29,679 nucleotides of DNA from a virus. The stretch lies in the IMG/VR virus record IMGVR_UViG_3300009788_002710, positions 1 through 29,679 of that record. The stretch is one strand, 5' to 3'. Within the stretch, counting starts at the first letter, position 1, and every line of letters starts with the position of its first letter. The notes under the pieces were generated by a model. That model had not been told where the DNA came from. It saw nothing but the letters and a program-made list of their open reading frames with translations, and searched no databases. The position numbers were made by a program, and so were the translations under genes. Below, one piece after another: positions 16,023 to 22,962 of this stretch.

Positions 16023-16095
16023 TGGATCTGGTGGGAGTCGAACCCACGTTCCGGTGCCGCACTTTGGCGGCTACCGGGCTTAGCCCTTCAGACCC
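16023..16095 (-). tRNA. tRNA-like gene with irregular D/anticodon region
   Basis: Length is 73 nt. Acceptor GGGTCTG pairs with CAGATCC (one G-T), and the T arm GTGGG-TTCGACT-CCCAC is perfect, with discriminator A. A D arm can form as GGCT/AGCC, but the centre prefers a 10-bp helix CCGGT-A-GCCGC / GCGGC-ACCGG around CAAAGT. That leaves a 6-nt loop without the normal T33. The 5' end overlaps the stop codon of the preceding membrane-protein gene. Isotype not assignable. Confidence 0.5.
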
Positions 16096-16396
16096 CGGAT
16101 GGTACTATGATTATGAGAATTAGAATACAAACGACGACAAAAAGGAGAATTGCTGCCAAGGCCCAGTATGCGCCCTCGTTAGCTGGTTCGGGTGAATCGT
16201 AGGTTCCCAAGATGTATTCCTCCAGTGTTTCCTTCTGCGCGATAAGACGGTCACGGTGCTCCATTAACATTGAGGCTGCCGCTTGCCCATGCCGCGAATC
16301 TTGTCGGGCGCTATGTAACTTGGTACTTAGCTCGCCGATGGTAATCAGCTGGCGGTCGTATGCTTCCCTATACCTGCGCTCCGTATACTCAAGCAT
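16088..16396 (-). CDS. Coiled-coil protein with C-terminal membrane helix
   Basis: A 102-aa protein. Residues about 1-65 are a charged helix suitable for a coiled coil (YTERRYREAYDRQLITIGEL, HRDRLIAQKETLEEYI), followed by a C-terminal transmembrane segment (residues about 77-98: WALAAILLFVVVCILILIII). This tail-anchored topology would place the coiled coil in the cytoplasm. The end overlaps a tRNA-like gene and the start overlaps the gene before by 8 nt. It is one of a run of small membrane proteins. A lysis-related or membrane-anchoring role is possible, but no family is recognised. Confidence 0.6.
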   Translation of the reverse strand: MLEYTERRYREAYDRQLITIGELSTKLHSARQDSRHGQAAASMLMEHRDRLIAQKETLEEYILGTYDSPEPANEGAYWALAAILLFVVVCILILIIIVPSGV

Positions 16397-16592
16397 GGTT
16401 GTGGCTCCTGAACTCGTTCACTCTCTCAGCATATTCAGCATTGAAGAAGACAATAGCACGTTTGAACTTCTCGACACATTCTTTGCGGCTATCTCCAATA
16501 GCATACACGACAAACCCGTCATATTCAATGGTCGCCATCCAGCCCAATGGTCCCTTTTGGGGATCTACTAGTTCGCGAATATTGGGTATCAT
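16389..16592 (-). CDS. Small soluble hypothetical protein
   Basis: A 67-aa protein starting MIPNIRELVDPQKGPLGWMA and ending in a helix (EYAERVNEFRSHNHA). It shares an ATGA overlap with the tiny membrane-protein gene before it. No transmembrane helix and no recognised family. It contains TIEYDGFVVYAIGDSRKECV, which looks like a small alpha/beta fold. Confidence 0.55.
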   Translation of the reverse strand: MIPNIRELVDPQKGPLGWMATIEYDGFVVYAIGDSRKECVEKFKRAIVFFNAEYAERVNEFRSHNHA

Positions 16593-16693
16593 TTGTCGCC
16601 CCAGGTATCGATCATTCTCGAGAGTGTAACGGCGATAAGAAGGATGCCCAAGGTGAGCCAGAACGATGCGATTACAATTTGGATAAGTGTCAT
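16589..16693 (-). CDS. 34-aa single-helix membrane protein
   Basis: The frame is MTLIQIVIASFWLTLGILLI followed by AVTLSRMIDTWGDK. GGAGGA precedes the ATG, and both ends overlap neighbours by ATGA, which argues that it is a real translated gene despite its size. One transmembrane helix at residues about 4-24 with a short charged C-terminal tail. A holin-like or regulatory membrane peptide is possible; function is not known. Confidence 0.6.
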   Translation of the reverse strand: MTLIQIVIASFWLTLGILLIAVTLSRMIDTWGDK

Positions 16694-16806
16694 ATCGTTC
16701 CTCCGTAGTATCGAATAATCAGAACAAAAATGCCGCAAACCCAAACCCAGAAGAAGATTTGAACGACCAGGAGCTTCAGCAACTTTCTGTCGGTCTCGTT
16801 ATCCAC
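16690..16806 (-). CDS. 38-aa single-helix membrane protein, GTG start
   Basis: It starts at GTG 16804-16806 with GGGAG 6-7 nt upstream and reads MDNETDRKLLKLLVVQIFFW then VWVCGIFVLIIRYYGGTI. The N-terminus is charged and is followed by one transmembrane helix (residues about 12-31). The stop overlaps the next gene's ATG (ATGA). It is nested partly inside the end of the preceding gene (31-nt overlap). Confidence 0.55.
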   Translation of the reverse strand: MDNETDRKLLKLLVVQIFFWVWVCGIFVLIIRYYGGTI

Positions 16807-17018
16807 CGTAGCTCCCTGTTCGCTGCGGACATTATTCTAAAGAGCCCACTGGATAATTGGGAGCAATAAGGGAAATCTCCCACAGTATCCATGCAAGTGT
16901 GATGTGCGTACTCCCAAACAGTATACTGGCACTTATACTTGCACTCCCTCAAAAATATAGTTCCGGCGACCAGGAGCAAGAGGTAGGTCACGATCACGAC
17001 CAGCCCCAATAATTTCAT
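16776..17018 (-). CDS. Small membrane protein with N-terminal helix
   Basis: An 80-aa protein. The N-terminus MKLLGLVVIVTYLLLLVAGT forms a transmembrane or signal-anchor helix, followed by a Cys-rich tail (KYKCQYTVWEYAHHTC, YCSQLSSG, and a terminal Cys). Five to six Cys residues suggest an extracytoplasmic disulfide-bonded domain. It shares ATGA with the gene before. No lipobox is clear. A spanin-like role is conceivable but unproven. Confidence 0.55.
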   Translation of the reverse strand: MKLLGLVVIVTYLLLLVAGTIFLRECKYKCQYTVWEYAHHTCMDTVGDFPYCSQLSSGLFRIMSAANRELRWITRPTESC

Positions 17019-17665
17019 TCCTCTCCCTCTACAAACTCGACAATTAGGGCCAGCTTACCGAAGAAGAAGCCGTTGGCGAGATAGGCGCTGTCGTTGTTAT
17101 TCCGCCATGTGGTCAGCGCGTTGGCTCCGTCCTGGGACTCTTCCGCGTTCATAACTTCGAGAAAGGCCAGAAGGCCGTCAAAGAACGTTTTGTGCGAACT
17201 TGCCAACATCTCCATAAACCCGACGCAACTGGGGATTGGCAGATTGTCGATACTATTCACGGCGGCGGCCATGTCATCAACACTCTGGTTGAGCGCGTCC
17301 TGGTCATTGATGGACGCAAAGTTAATCGCCAGCTGGTAATTCGCGATGTAGTCACCGTTGAGCATCATAACGGCTTCCTCAAAACCCAAAAGGTTGCCCG
17401 TGCAAGAAAGGCGTATCTCTCCAGGTTCGTTCTCTTGTAAACTGTAGTTGATTTCCAGGGGGTTGTCTTGACCCAGGATCGAGGTTGTCTTGCTGCCCCG
17501 CGTTTCGCCGACCAAAACCTGAAGTCCCGGAAGGCCATTGGACAATTTATAACCCAGATACCCTAAGCAGATGATAAAGGTGATTGCCACCAGGAGAGCG
17601 GCGTATGCCGCCGAGACCGACATGACATATTCATCGCGGTCGAAATACTCTTCTCGGTCATTCAT
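17015..17665 (-). CDS. Membrane-anchored hypothetical protein
   Basis: A 216-aa protein with one N-terminal transmembrane helix (residues about 18-40: AAYAALLVAITFIICLGYLG) after a charged start (MNDREEYFDRDEYV). The rest is probably outside the membrane and mostly alpha-helical. AAGGTG precedes the ATG. It is the first gene after the promoter at 17704-17732, so it and the following small genes form an operon running into the tRNA cluster. Family not recognised. Confidence 0.6.
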   Translation of the reverse strand: MNDREEYFDRDEYVMSVSAAYAALLVAITFIICLGYLGYKLSNGLPGLQVLVGETRGSKTTSILGQDNPLEINYSLQENEPGEIRLSCTGNLLGFEEAVMMLNGDYIANYQLAINFASINDQDALNQSVDDMAAAVNSIDNLPIPSCVGFMEMLASSHKTFFDGLLAFLEVMNAEESQDGANALTTWRNNNDSAYLANGFFFGKLALIVEFVEGEE

Positions 17666-17703
17666 TTTGTCACCTTTTCACGAAAACGTACATTTTCAAT
17701 CTG

Positions 17704-17732
17704 ATTGTAACTCCGGTAGGGGGGTCTGTCAA
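17704..17732 (-). promoter_or_regulatory. Sigma-70 promoter for small membrane-protein operon
   Basis: Minus-strand TTGACA (17727-17732), 17-nt spacer, TACAAT (17704-17709). The transcript would start near 17697, about 30 nt before the ATG at 17665. The TGA within TTGACA is the stop codon of the 32-aa gene upstream, the same arrangement as at the portal promoter. Confidence 0.75.
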
Positions 17733-17827
17733 GAGCGCAGACAGCGATAGATCTTTTGGGTGTAGTAGACAAGGGTAAAGGCCGCAAAGATACAAAGCGC
17801 CTCTACCCAACGTCGCGCTTCTCTCAT
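17729..17827 (-). CDS. 32-aa single-helix membrane peptide
   Basis: The frame reads MREARRWVEALCIFAAFTLV followed by YYTQKIYRCLRS. GGAGGA sits 3-4 nt upstream in the end of the previous gene, and the ATG overlaps that gene's TGA. Positive charges flank one short helix (residues about 8-22). Its stop codon is part of the -35 box of the next promoter. A longer overlapping frame in this stretch (17670-17894) has no such support and is not called. Confidence 0.5.
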   Translation of the reverse strand: MREARRWVEALCIFAAFTLVYYTQKIYRCLRS

Positions 17828-18219
17828 TCGTCCTCCGCATCAATGGGGGCTTTGGGCCACACCGCCTCGACGGTATCCGCCTGCGTCTCATCACCGAGTG
17901 GCCTATAGCGCATCTCCTCGTTTATGATGTCCCTAATTGCGGGCTGAGACCAAATTGGGATGGACGTATCGATCTCCTCTTCGGGAGTTCCGTGGCTATC
18001 TCTCAGGTCGTCAACAAGCAAAAGTCCCACGCGCTGGCCGTCTTCCCAAATGCCCACGTACCAGTTCTTGAGTAATCGTAAATCGCCTAGCGCATCGTCA
18101 TACCATTGGTGGTTCTCATCATAGGCTTTTACGATTAATTGGGGTTCGGCGGCGGGAGCAATCATTATTGTGTTGTCGTTCCGAGCGTATGCTTCTTGAT
18201 ATAGTTGATAGATTCTCAT
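17824..18219 (-). CDS. Hypothetical protein
   Basis: A 131-aa acidic soluble protein, beginning MRIYQLYQEAYARNDNTIMI, with a central beta region (YVGIWEDGQRVGLLLVDDLR) and an acidic C-terminus (EDE). The strand pattern resembles GNAT-type or other small alpha/beta folds, but no motif is decisive. It overlaps the gene before by TAATG. Confidence 0.55.
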   Translation of the reverse strand: MRIYQLYQEAYARNDNTIMIAPAAEPQLIVKAYDENHQWYDDALGDLRLLKNWYVGIWEDGQRVGLLLVDDLRDSHGTPEEEIDTSIPIWSQPAIRDIINEEMRYRPLGDETQADTVEAVWPKAPIDAEDE

Positions 18220-18425
18220 TACTCGTTCCCCTTTGTATCCTCAAATACGTAGATGCGACCATGGCCGGCATCCCAGAGGCAATGTTGCTCCATCATTCTC
18301 AGGGACGGGAAGCGTAACTTGTCACCACCCATGCAAGAGAAAACCTTTACCAGCTTGCGGTTGCCGTTGTCATCCACCTCGGTGACAGTGAACTGGACCT
18401 TCTCATCGAACTCGATCTCAATCAT
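18219..18425 (-). CDS. Small hypothetical protein
   Basis: A 68-aa protein. The start ATG at 18425 (MIEIEFDEKVQFTVTEVDDN) is chosen because GGGGA lies just upstream and the overlap with the previous gene is then only 8 nt; the frame stays open to 18518 without a ribosome site. Beta-rich N-terminal half and a helix with Cys residues (SLRMMEQHCLWDAGHG). Not recognised. Confidence 0.55.
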   Translation of the reverse strand: MIEIEFDEKVQFTVTEVDDNGNRKLVKVFSCMGGDKLRFPSLRMMEQHCLWDAGHGRIYVFEDTKGNE

Positions 18426-18984
18426 GGATTCCCCAGTCTTTTGACGGCCCCGGAGCCGCAGTGGGCCTTGATCTCGACGGGTAGAGTTGTTTCTCGAGCT
18501 TCTGTATCTCGGCAGCACGTTGCCACATCATCTGCGACTCGAAATACATGTGGATGTAGGATGCCATCATTTGCGGCAATTGGACCGAAAGCTCGCGGGC
18601 AATCATAATTCGCATGATGCCATATCGCCAGCCCTTGCCCAGAAAGTAATACTTCGCCAGCTGCCAGGGCGTCCGGGGCACCTCGGGTACTCCCTGGGTG
18701 GGAACGACAACGCGAACGGAATAGAACGTTAATTGTTCCGTCTGGAAATTAGGGGGCGGTTCTTCCGTGCCTGCGTTATATGTGAGTGGCGCGGGAATTG
18801 CCTCTCGCCACTCTTTCAGCCCGTACTTGGTGTACTCGAAAATCATGTGGTAAAGGTCTCCCCCGACGTTTTCGGCCCCCAAAAATTCTATGTCGCCGCC
18901 GCCAAGAAGATGCTGGCGGTTCAACCTTACGTACTGGTCAATGATGAGGCGTGAAAATGCGTCATGCGTTATGTTCACTGTCAT
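18418..18984 (-). CDS. Hypothetical protein
   Basis: A 188-aa soluble protein. The N-terminus (MTVNITHDAFSRLIIDQYVR) is helical, the middle is beta strands (LTFYSVRVVVPTQGVPEVPR), and the C-terminus is a long helix (WQRAAEIQKLEKQL) with a basic Pro/Ser tail. No known family. Both ends overlap neighbours. Confidence 0.55.
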   Translation of the reverse strand: MTVNITHDAFSRLIIDQYVRLNRQHLLGGGDIEFLGAENVGGDLYHMIFEYTKYGLKEWREAIPAPLTYNAGTEEPPPNFQTEQLTFYSVRVVVPTQGVPEVPRTPWQLAKYYFLGKGWRYGIMRIMIARELSVQLPQMMASYIHMYFESQMMWQRAAEIQKLEKQLYPSRSRPTAAPGPSKDWGIHD

Positions 18985-19165
18985 TCTCCCTTGCTTGAAA
19001 GTACCAGATAAACGTGTCGTAATCCTTATCGTCGATGGTAAAGCGAACGAAATAGCCGAAGTCGGTTTCCTTCAACACTGTACCGACAGTGCCCTCCCCC
19101 ACCTTAATGCTGCCGCTGCTCAGATAAATTTCAGCGATAAGTGTTATTTTCATTTCTTCTACCAT
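18962..19165 (-). CDS. Small beta-barrel-like hypothetical protein
   Basis: A 67-aa protein. The pattern of strands and glycines (GSIKVGEGTVGTVLKETDFG, YFVRFTIDDKDYDTFIW) looks like a small SH3/KOW-type barrel, which phage genomes often encode. An alternative start, MKITLIAEIYL, lies at 19153; neither has a strong ribosome binding site. It overlaps the methyltransferase end by 7 nt. Confidence 0.5.
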   Translation of the reverse strand: MVEEMKITLIAEIYLSSGSIKVGEGTVGTVLKETDFGYFVRFTIDDKDYDTFIWYFQARENDSEHNA

Positions 19166-19797
19166 CCTAGCATCTCCTTTATTTGCTCACCTATCCATTG
19201 GGTATAGGCGGGTGGTATCGCCTGGGCGATTTCGCGGCGGGGTCCCATCCAGGGAACATCCATCGCTTCGCGAGCTTGGGGTATGCCGCTGAAGTTGCCC
19301 ACGACACAGTGGAACTCGTCTTCTGACGGCGCGAAACCTTGGCGAACGGTCTTCTTATAATGGTTACAAGGGGCTGGTGGAAAGTATATTTCCGGCAAAG
19401 TTTGGAACAATCTATGTCTCCGCACATTGAGGCCAAACATTGTGCCGCAAAGGGTCAAGGGATTGGTTAACGGTGCTCCTGGGACGTTCTCGATGACATA
19501 GGGCACACCAGAGGCGATAAAAATGTCCCTGATAATGTCCACATGGTCGGGGTGATTTTCCTTGCGGTCATTGCGCGTGGCCTGTGAGTATCGCTGACAT
19601 GGCGGCGAGGCGTGTAACAGATCGAAATCGGTGAGTTTGAAGGGTGGATTGAGCGCGTCGCCGAGCACGAAATCGAAGGGGTAGTTTGGCTGGGGCGAAT
19701 GGTCTAGGCCCGTGACGTGGAAACCTGCGCGGGCGTAGCCCATGCTACAACCACCGGCCCCGCAGTAGAGATCCAAAACTCTCAGTTCATGCACCAT
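19159..19797 (-). CDS. DNA cytosine-5 methyltransferase
   Basis: A 212-aa enzyme transferring methyl from SAM to cytosine C5 in DNA. Motif I is LDLYCGAGGCSMGYARAGF (residues about 8-26), motif IV has the catalytic Cys67 in ASPPCQRYS, motif VI is VIENVPGAPL (E103), motif VIII is RRHRLF, and motif X is AQAIPPAYTQWIGEQI. The order is canonical, but only about 60 residues separate motifs VIII and X, so the target recognition domain is very short. The start at 19797 (MVHELRV) is preferred over 19827, which has no ribosome site; AGGAAG lies just upstream. It could protect the phage from host restriction. No companion endonuclease is visible in the window. Confidence 0.85.
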   Translation of the reverse strand: MVHELRVLDLYCGAGGCSMGYARAGFHVTGLDHSPQPNYPFDFVLGDALNPPFKLTDFDLLHASPPCQRYSQATRNDRKENHPDHVDIIRDIFIASGVPYVIENVPGAPLTNPLTLCGTMFGLNVRRHRLFQTLPEIYFPPAPCNHYKKTVRQGFAPSEDEFHCVVGNFSGIPQAREAMDVPWMGPRREIAQAIPPAYTQWIGEQIKEMLGW

Positions 19798-20021
19798 TCT
19801 TCCTGTCTCACAAGTCTGAAGTTGCATAGCGGGATAATCACCAAGCGCAATTTGATTCCTACTTCCCCCAGGTTGGCGTAGTCACCAACCCATTCATCGT
19901 TCTTGTCGAGAAGTACCCAGGTCTTGATGGCTTCGTTCCACTCCAGCCAATAGCCCATGGCAAATGCCACGTCGAGAATGATTGAGGAGTCGGTCGCGAG
20001 ATAGTCGTGTTCCCAAATCAT
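19782..20021 (-). CDS. Hypothetical protein
   Basis: A 79-aa protein, MIWEHDYLATDSSIILDVAF onward, with many Trp residues (WLEWNEAIKTWVLL, EEWCMN). Shares ATGA with the preceding gene and overlaps the methyltransferase start by 16 nt. Not recognised. Confidence 0.5.
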   Translation of the reverse strand: MIWEHDYLATDSSIILDVAFAMGYWLEWNEAIKTWVLLDKNDEWVGDYANLGEVGIKLRLVIIPLCNFRLVRQEEWCMN

Positions 20022-20299
20022 AGTCGCAACATTTTCATGATTATATCAGAATCTTCGGGTAAAGCAAGCGTCTTTCTCACCCGATATGACCGGATATACT
20101 CAGCGTCAATGGCGTTGTCAATGCTGCCGTCCCTGATAACGCCAGTCACCAGAAAGTGGCGAATTCGCATGTGCCCTGCCAGGATGTAGTGGCATGTATT
20201 GATAGGCAGGGCCAGAGAGCGAAATATCATGTACGCCGCAAGGAAGCGGGTATTGTAGAGAATTCGATGTATCCACAGCCGGATTTTGAGACTCCGCAT
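20018..20299 (-). CDS. Basic hypothetical protein
   Basis: A 93-aa strongly basic protein (MRSLKIRLWIHRILYNTRFL) with two amphipathic or hydrophobic stretches in the first half and a DGSIDNAIDAEYIRSYRVRK helix after. GAGGAA precedes the ATG, at the end of the glycoside hydrolase gene. Possible membrane-associated or nucleic-acid-binding protein; no family seen. Confidence 0.5.
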   Translation of the reverse strand: MRSLKIRLWIHRILYNTRFLAAYMIFRSLALPINTCHYILAGHMRIRHFLVTGVIRDGSIDNAIDAEYIRSYRVRKTLALPEDSDIIMKMLRL

Positions 20300-20300
20300 G

Positions 20301-22790
20301 TTATTCCTCGCGCAGGTTATCTATCAGGGCGGGCAGATTATCATCGTCCGGAAGCCAGCTGGCAATGACCTCTAGTATGTCCGCAATTGACCCTAGGGGC
20401 ACCTCGATAAATGCCACGTCGGGGGGATCGGGAAGCGGGGGTTCAGGTTCGGGCTCCGGTTCCGGCTCGGGAAGGGGAACTGGAACCGGGACTGGAGTAG
20501 TACCCTCACTACGCCGCAAGAGAAGCTCTTGAAGCTCTACGGCGTCCGAGTAGTCGAAGTCGCGTTTCCACTTTGGGTCATCGGTGATGGCAAAGAGAAG
20601 TATTCCCTTTATCTCCGGTTCAGTGTAGATGTAGTCCGCTGCCCACTCATACTGGCGGAATGCCGCCTCTTCTTTGTTCCATTGCGGCCACCAATATCGC
20701 CAAATTGCCCCTAGGGTCGCCCAGCTGCGATAATGGGTCCAAGGCGGGTCGGGAAAGGCGATTTCTTTCAGCGCGGTCAAATATCGTTGCGATTCGGTGT
20801 CGGTGAGGCCGTCAAAGCCGGATTCGGTGATATACACGTCAGGACGCAGAATGTCCATCGCATCGCAGTATTGGAACATGTGTTTGTAGCGGCCAACTAG
20901 ATAGAACAACCAAGAGTTAACGTCGAGGTTCTCCCGCGGCCAATCTTCATACTTCGCGGGTGGTTTGTAGGTAGTCGCGTCAATTGGCTGCATACCGGCG
21001 TGAATCAAGCCGGGGGCGTATTCATGGAGACCTATCGCAACACGCGGTTTTTGGCCTGGTTGGTTGAGTGTGTCGGCCTCGATTTCGCGCAGAAGAGTGT
21101 CATAGAGGCCCCACTTATCGATGTCAGGGCCGCCTGCACCAAAGTTCAAAATACATAGCCGCAGCCCATACTGTGCTGACAGGCGGATAACATTTATGTG
21201 CCAATTGACCAATTTCCCGGCCTGCTCGGGGTCGTTCGGATTGGGCGGCTCATTATTGGTATGCACAATGACATTATCACGGGCAAGGTTTTTATGGCGC
21301 TCGACGAATTCGAAGGCGCTCATGGTTTCGTGGATGTCGCGGTCCGGCCAAAAACGATGAATGGCGTCTATCCCCGCACTGGCAAGATCCTGTGCGTGCT
21401 GGGAACCGGCCATTGTGAGCACCGCGGTAGGTTTGTAGCGATACAGGAAGTTATCGAAGCCATCGTGATGGGTGCTGAAGCTGATGAGGCTACGCTTTCT
21501 CGGAATCACGACAACCGGAAGATCGCCGATGTCCATGCCGACGCCAGCCTCATCGACCAATTCGCGAAATACCCAGCCCGCTGCAATGCGGAACCACGTT
21601 TTTTCAGGATTAATGCCCGTTACCACGCGCACACTCCCCTGAATCAACTGGCTTGTAACTGGGTATTGAATATTCGGCCCAGACCGGACATTTTGCACAT
21701 CGACACGAATGGTGAGGTAGATATGTGGGTCAACAACAATAGGCGGCTCCGGCTCGGGTAACGGCACGGGTCGGAAGCCGAACATGCTTTTCACTGCCCC
21801 AATATAAGCAGGGCGGATACCGAAGTTGCTACGGCGCTCCATCCAGACTTTGTTATAGTTCAGGGTAAAGAGATTGACGCCGCGCACGTAGGGCGGCATG
21901 ACACTCTGGTACCAGCCCATTTGCCTTATCATAGCTTGTTCCGGGGCTATTCCCAGGATATTGCCAGCGACGGGAATCTGGTCGATGGGCCCTTCGATGC
22001 GCTGGCCGTCGTAGTAACGGCCCTGCATCGCACTGTGGATATTGGTACCGCCTACGTTCTCGTAATTCGGCATACGGTCCCAGAGACCTTCGGTGATAAC
22101 AATTTGCGGGGGCAGAACGTTGATCGCCGCACAACGGTCAACCAGCCACACCCAGCGGGCAATATGCCAGTTTCCGCTTGATTGTGTCCGCAGCACCTCT
22201 GTGCGAGTGGGCCAGTTGCGCTCAGCCGTGTTTGGATTGATCATTAGACGGGGATCTCTACCTGCGGCCCCAAAGGAAAGTAGATACGATGTATAGTCGT
22301 GAAAGCCGACCACCCCACCGCCCGCGTTGGTGATACGGGACGCCTGGACCAGAAAGTTGTCCCACAAGCCAGCGTCGATCTCGGACTGGTTAATTGCGGG
22401 AACTGAGAAGTTACCGATGCAAAACTTGAGACCGCGACTCTCGGCGAGCAGCATAATTTCAGTTAGCTTTTCGAGTAGCTCGATAAGATCGAGGCGGCCA
22501 TCAATCTGCGGCTCGTTCGGCCAATAATGGTAGAGGTTGTTGTCGCGGTACTCCCAGCGGTCAATTAATCCACGGGGATTTAGATCTCGCCATTCATCGT
22601 CGGGAAAATCGGCGCGAGATATGCCGATGTATTCGGGGTCTTGACTGCGGCGGATTCTTGCTATAAAGGCCGCCTTGCTGTGGTCGTTCATGATGAGGTC
22701 GGTTGCAGATTGGTTTTCCAACAGAATTTGCGAAAGTTCGTTCCATCCGTACTCCATTGCGTTCCCATTCCAACCGAAAAAATTTCTCAC
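20301..22790 (-). CDS. Tandem glycoside-hydrolase-like protein with SH3 domain
   Basis: An 829-aa protein. The start is GTG 22788-22790 because AGGAGAA lies 5 nt upstream; the frame is open to 22877 without a ribosome site. Domain 1 (residues about 30-330) and domain 2 (about 435-760) both look like TIM-barrel clan-A glycoside hydrolases, with acid/base motifs YWPNEP (E93) and HTNNEPP (E514) and nucleophile motifs VITEGLWD (E234) and ITESGFD (E656). Between them is a bacterial SH3 domain (about 357-413: VQNVRSGPNIQYPV to GWVFRELV) flanked by Pro-Glu linkers; another PE linker precedes the C-terminus. No signal peptide. It may degrade host cell-surface glycan as a virion hydrolase or lysin. 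Substrate is unknown. Confidence 0.7.
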   Translation of the reverse strand: MRNFFGWNGNAMEYGWNELSQILLENQSATDLIMNDHSKAAFIARIRRSQDPEYIGISRADFPDDEWRDLNPRGLIDRWEYRDNNLYHYWPNEPQIDGRLDLIELLEKLTEIMLLAESRGLKFCIGNFSVPAINQSEIDAGLWDNFLVQASRITNAGGGVVGFHDYTSYLLSFGAAGRDPRLMINPNTAERNWPTRTEVLRTQSSGNWHIARWVWLVDRCAAINVLPPQIVITEGLWDRMPNYENVGGTNIHSAMQGRYYDGQRIEGPIDQIPVAGNILGIAPEQAMIRQMGWYQSVMPPYVRGVNLFTLNYNKVWMERRSNFGIRPAYIGAVKSMFGFRPVPLPEPEPPIVVDPHIYLTIRVDVQNVRSGPNIQYPVTSQLIQGSVRVVTGINPEKTWFRIAAGWVFRELVDEAGVGMDIGDLPVVVIPRKRSLISFSTHHDGFDNFLYRYKPTAVLTMAGSQHAQDLASAGIDAIHRFWPDRDIHETMSAFEFVERHKNLARDNVIVHTNNEPPNPNDPEQAGKLVNWHINVIRLSAQYGLRLCILNFGAGGPDIDKWGLYDTLLREIEADTLNQPGQKPRVAIGLHEYAPGLIHAGMQPIDATTYKPPAKYEDWPRENLDVNSWLFYLVGRYKHMFQYCDAMDILRPDVYITESGFDGLTDTESQRYLTALKEIAFPDPPWTHYRSWATLGAIWRYWWPQWNKEEAAFRQYEWAADYIYTEPEIKGILLFAITDDPKWKRDFDYSDAVELQELLLRRSEGTTPVPVPVPLPEPEPEPEPEPPLPDPPDVAFIEVPLGSIADILEVIASWLPDDDNLPALIDNLREE

Positions 22791-22800
22791 AGTGTTTCTC

Positions 22801-22962
22801 CTATCTGATTGTGCGACTGCCGCCGTAACGGTCGTCTTCGTCGCGGTCATAGCGAGTTGTGGGTTCTTCTGCCTCAAAGCCGAGCCAGGGAGTTATCCTA
22901 CGATTGATTATATCGCATATTCGCAAAATGCGAAGGGCGAAAAAGCGTTTAATAGCGCGCAT
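22801..22962 (-). CDS. Hidden 53-aa ORF with terminase-like C-terminal motif
   Basis: The ATG at 22960-22962 lies inside the end of the terminase gene in another frame. The protein starts MRAIKRFFALRILRICDIIN and ends with TTRYDRDEDDRYGGSRTIR. This tail resembles the terminase C-terminus (LDRYDRDPDARY), encoded only about 130 nt away. The stop TAG is followed at once by the ribosome site of the hydrolase gene. The ribosome site for this ORF is weak, so translation would depend on coupling. Function unknown; it could be a remnant of a local duplication. Confidence 0.4.
   Translation of the reverse strand: MRAIKRFFALRILRICDIINRRITPWLGFEAEEPTTRYDRDEDDRYGGSRTIR

Noticed and set aside
17670-17894. 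74-aa minus-strand frame rich in Arg and Leu
   Set aside because: It overlaps the end of one gene and the 32-aa gene with a good ribosome site and contains the promoter; composition looks like a shadow.
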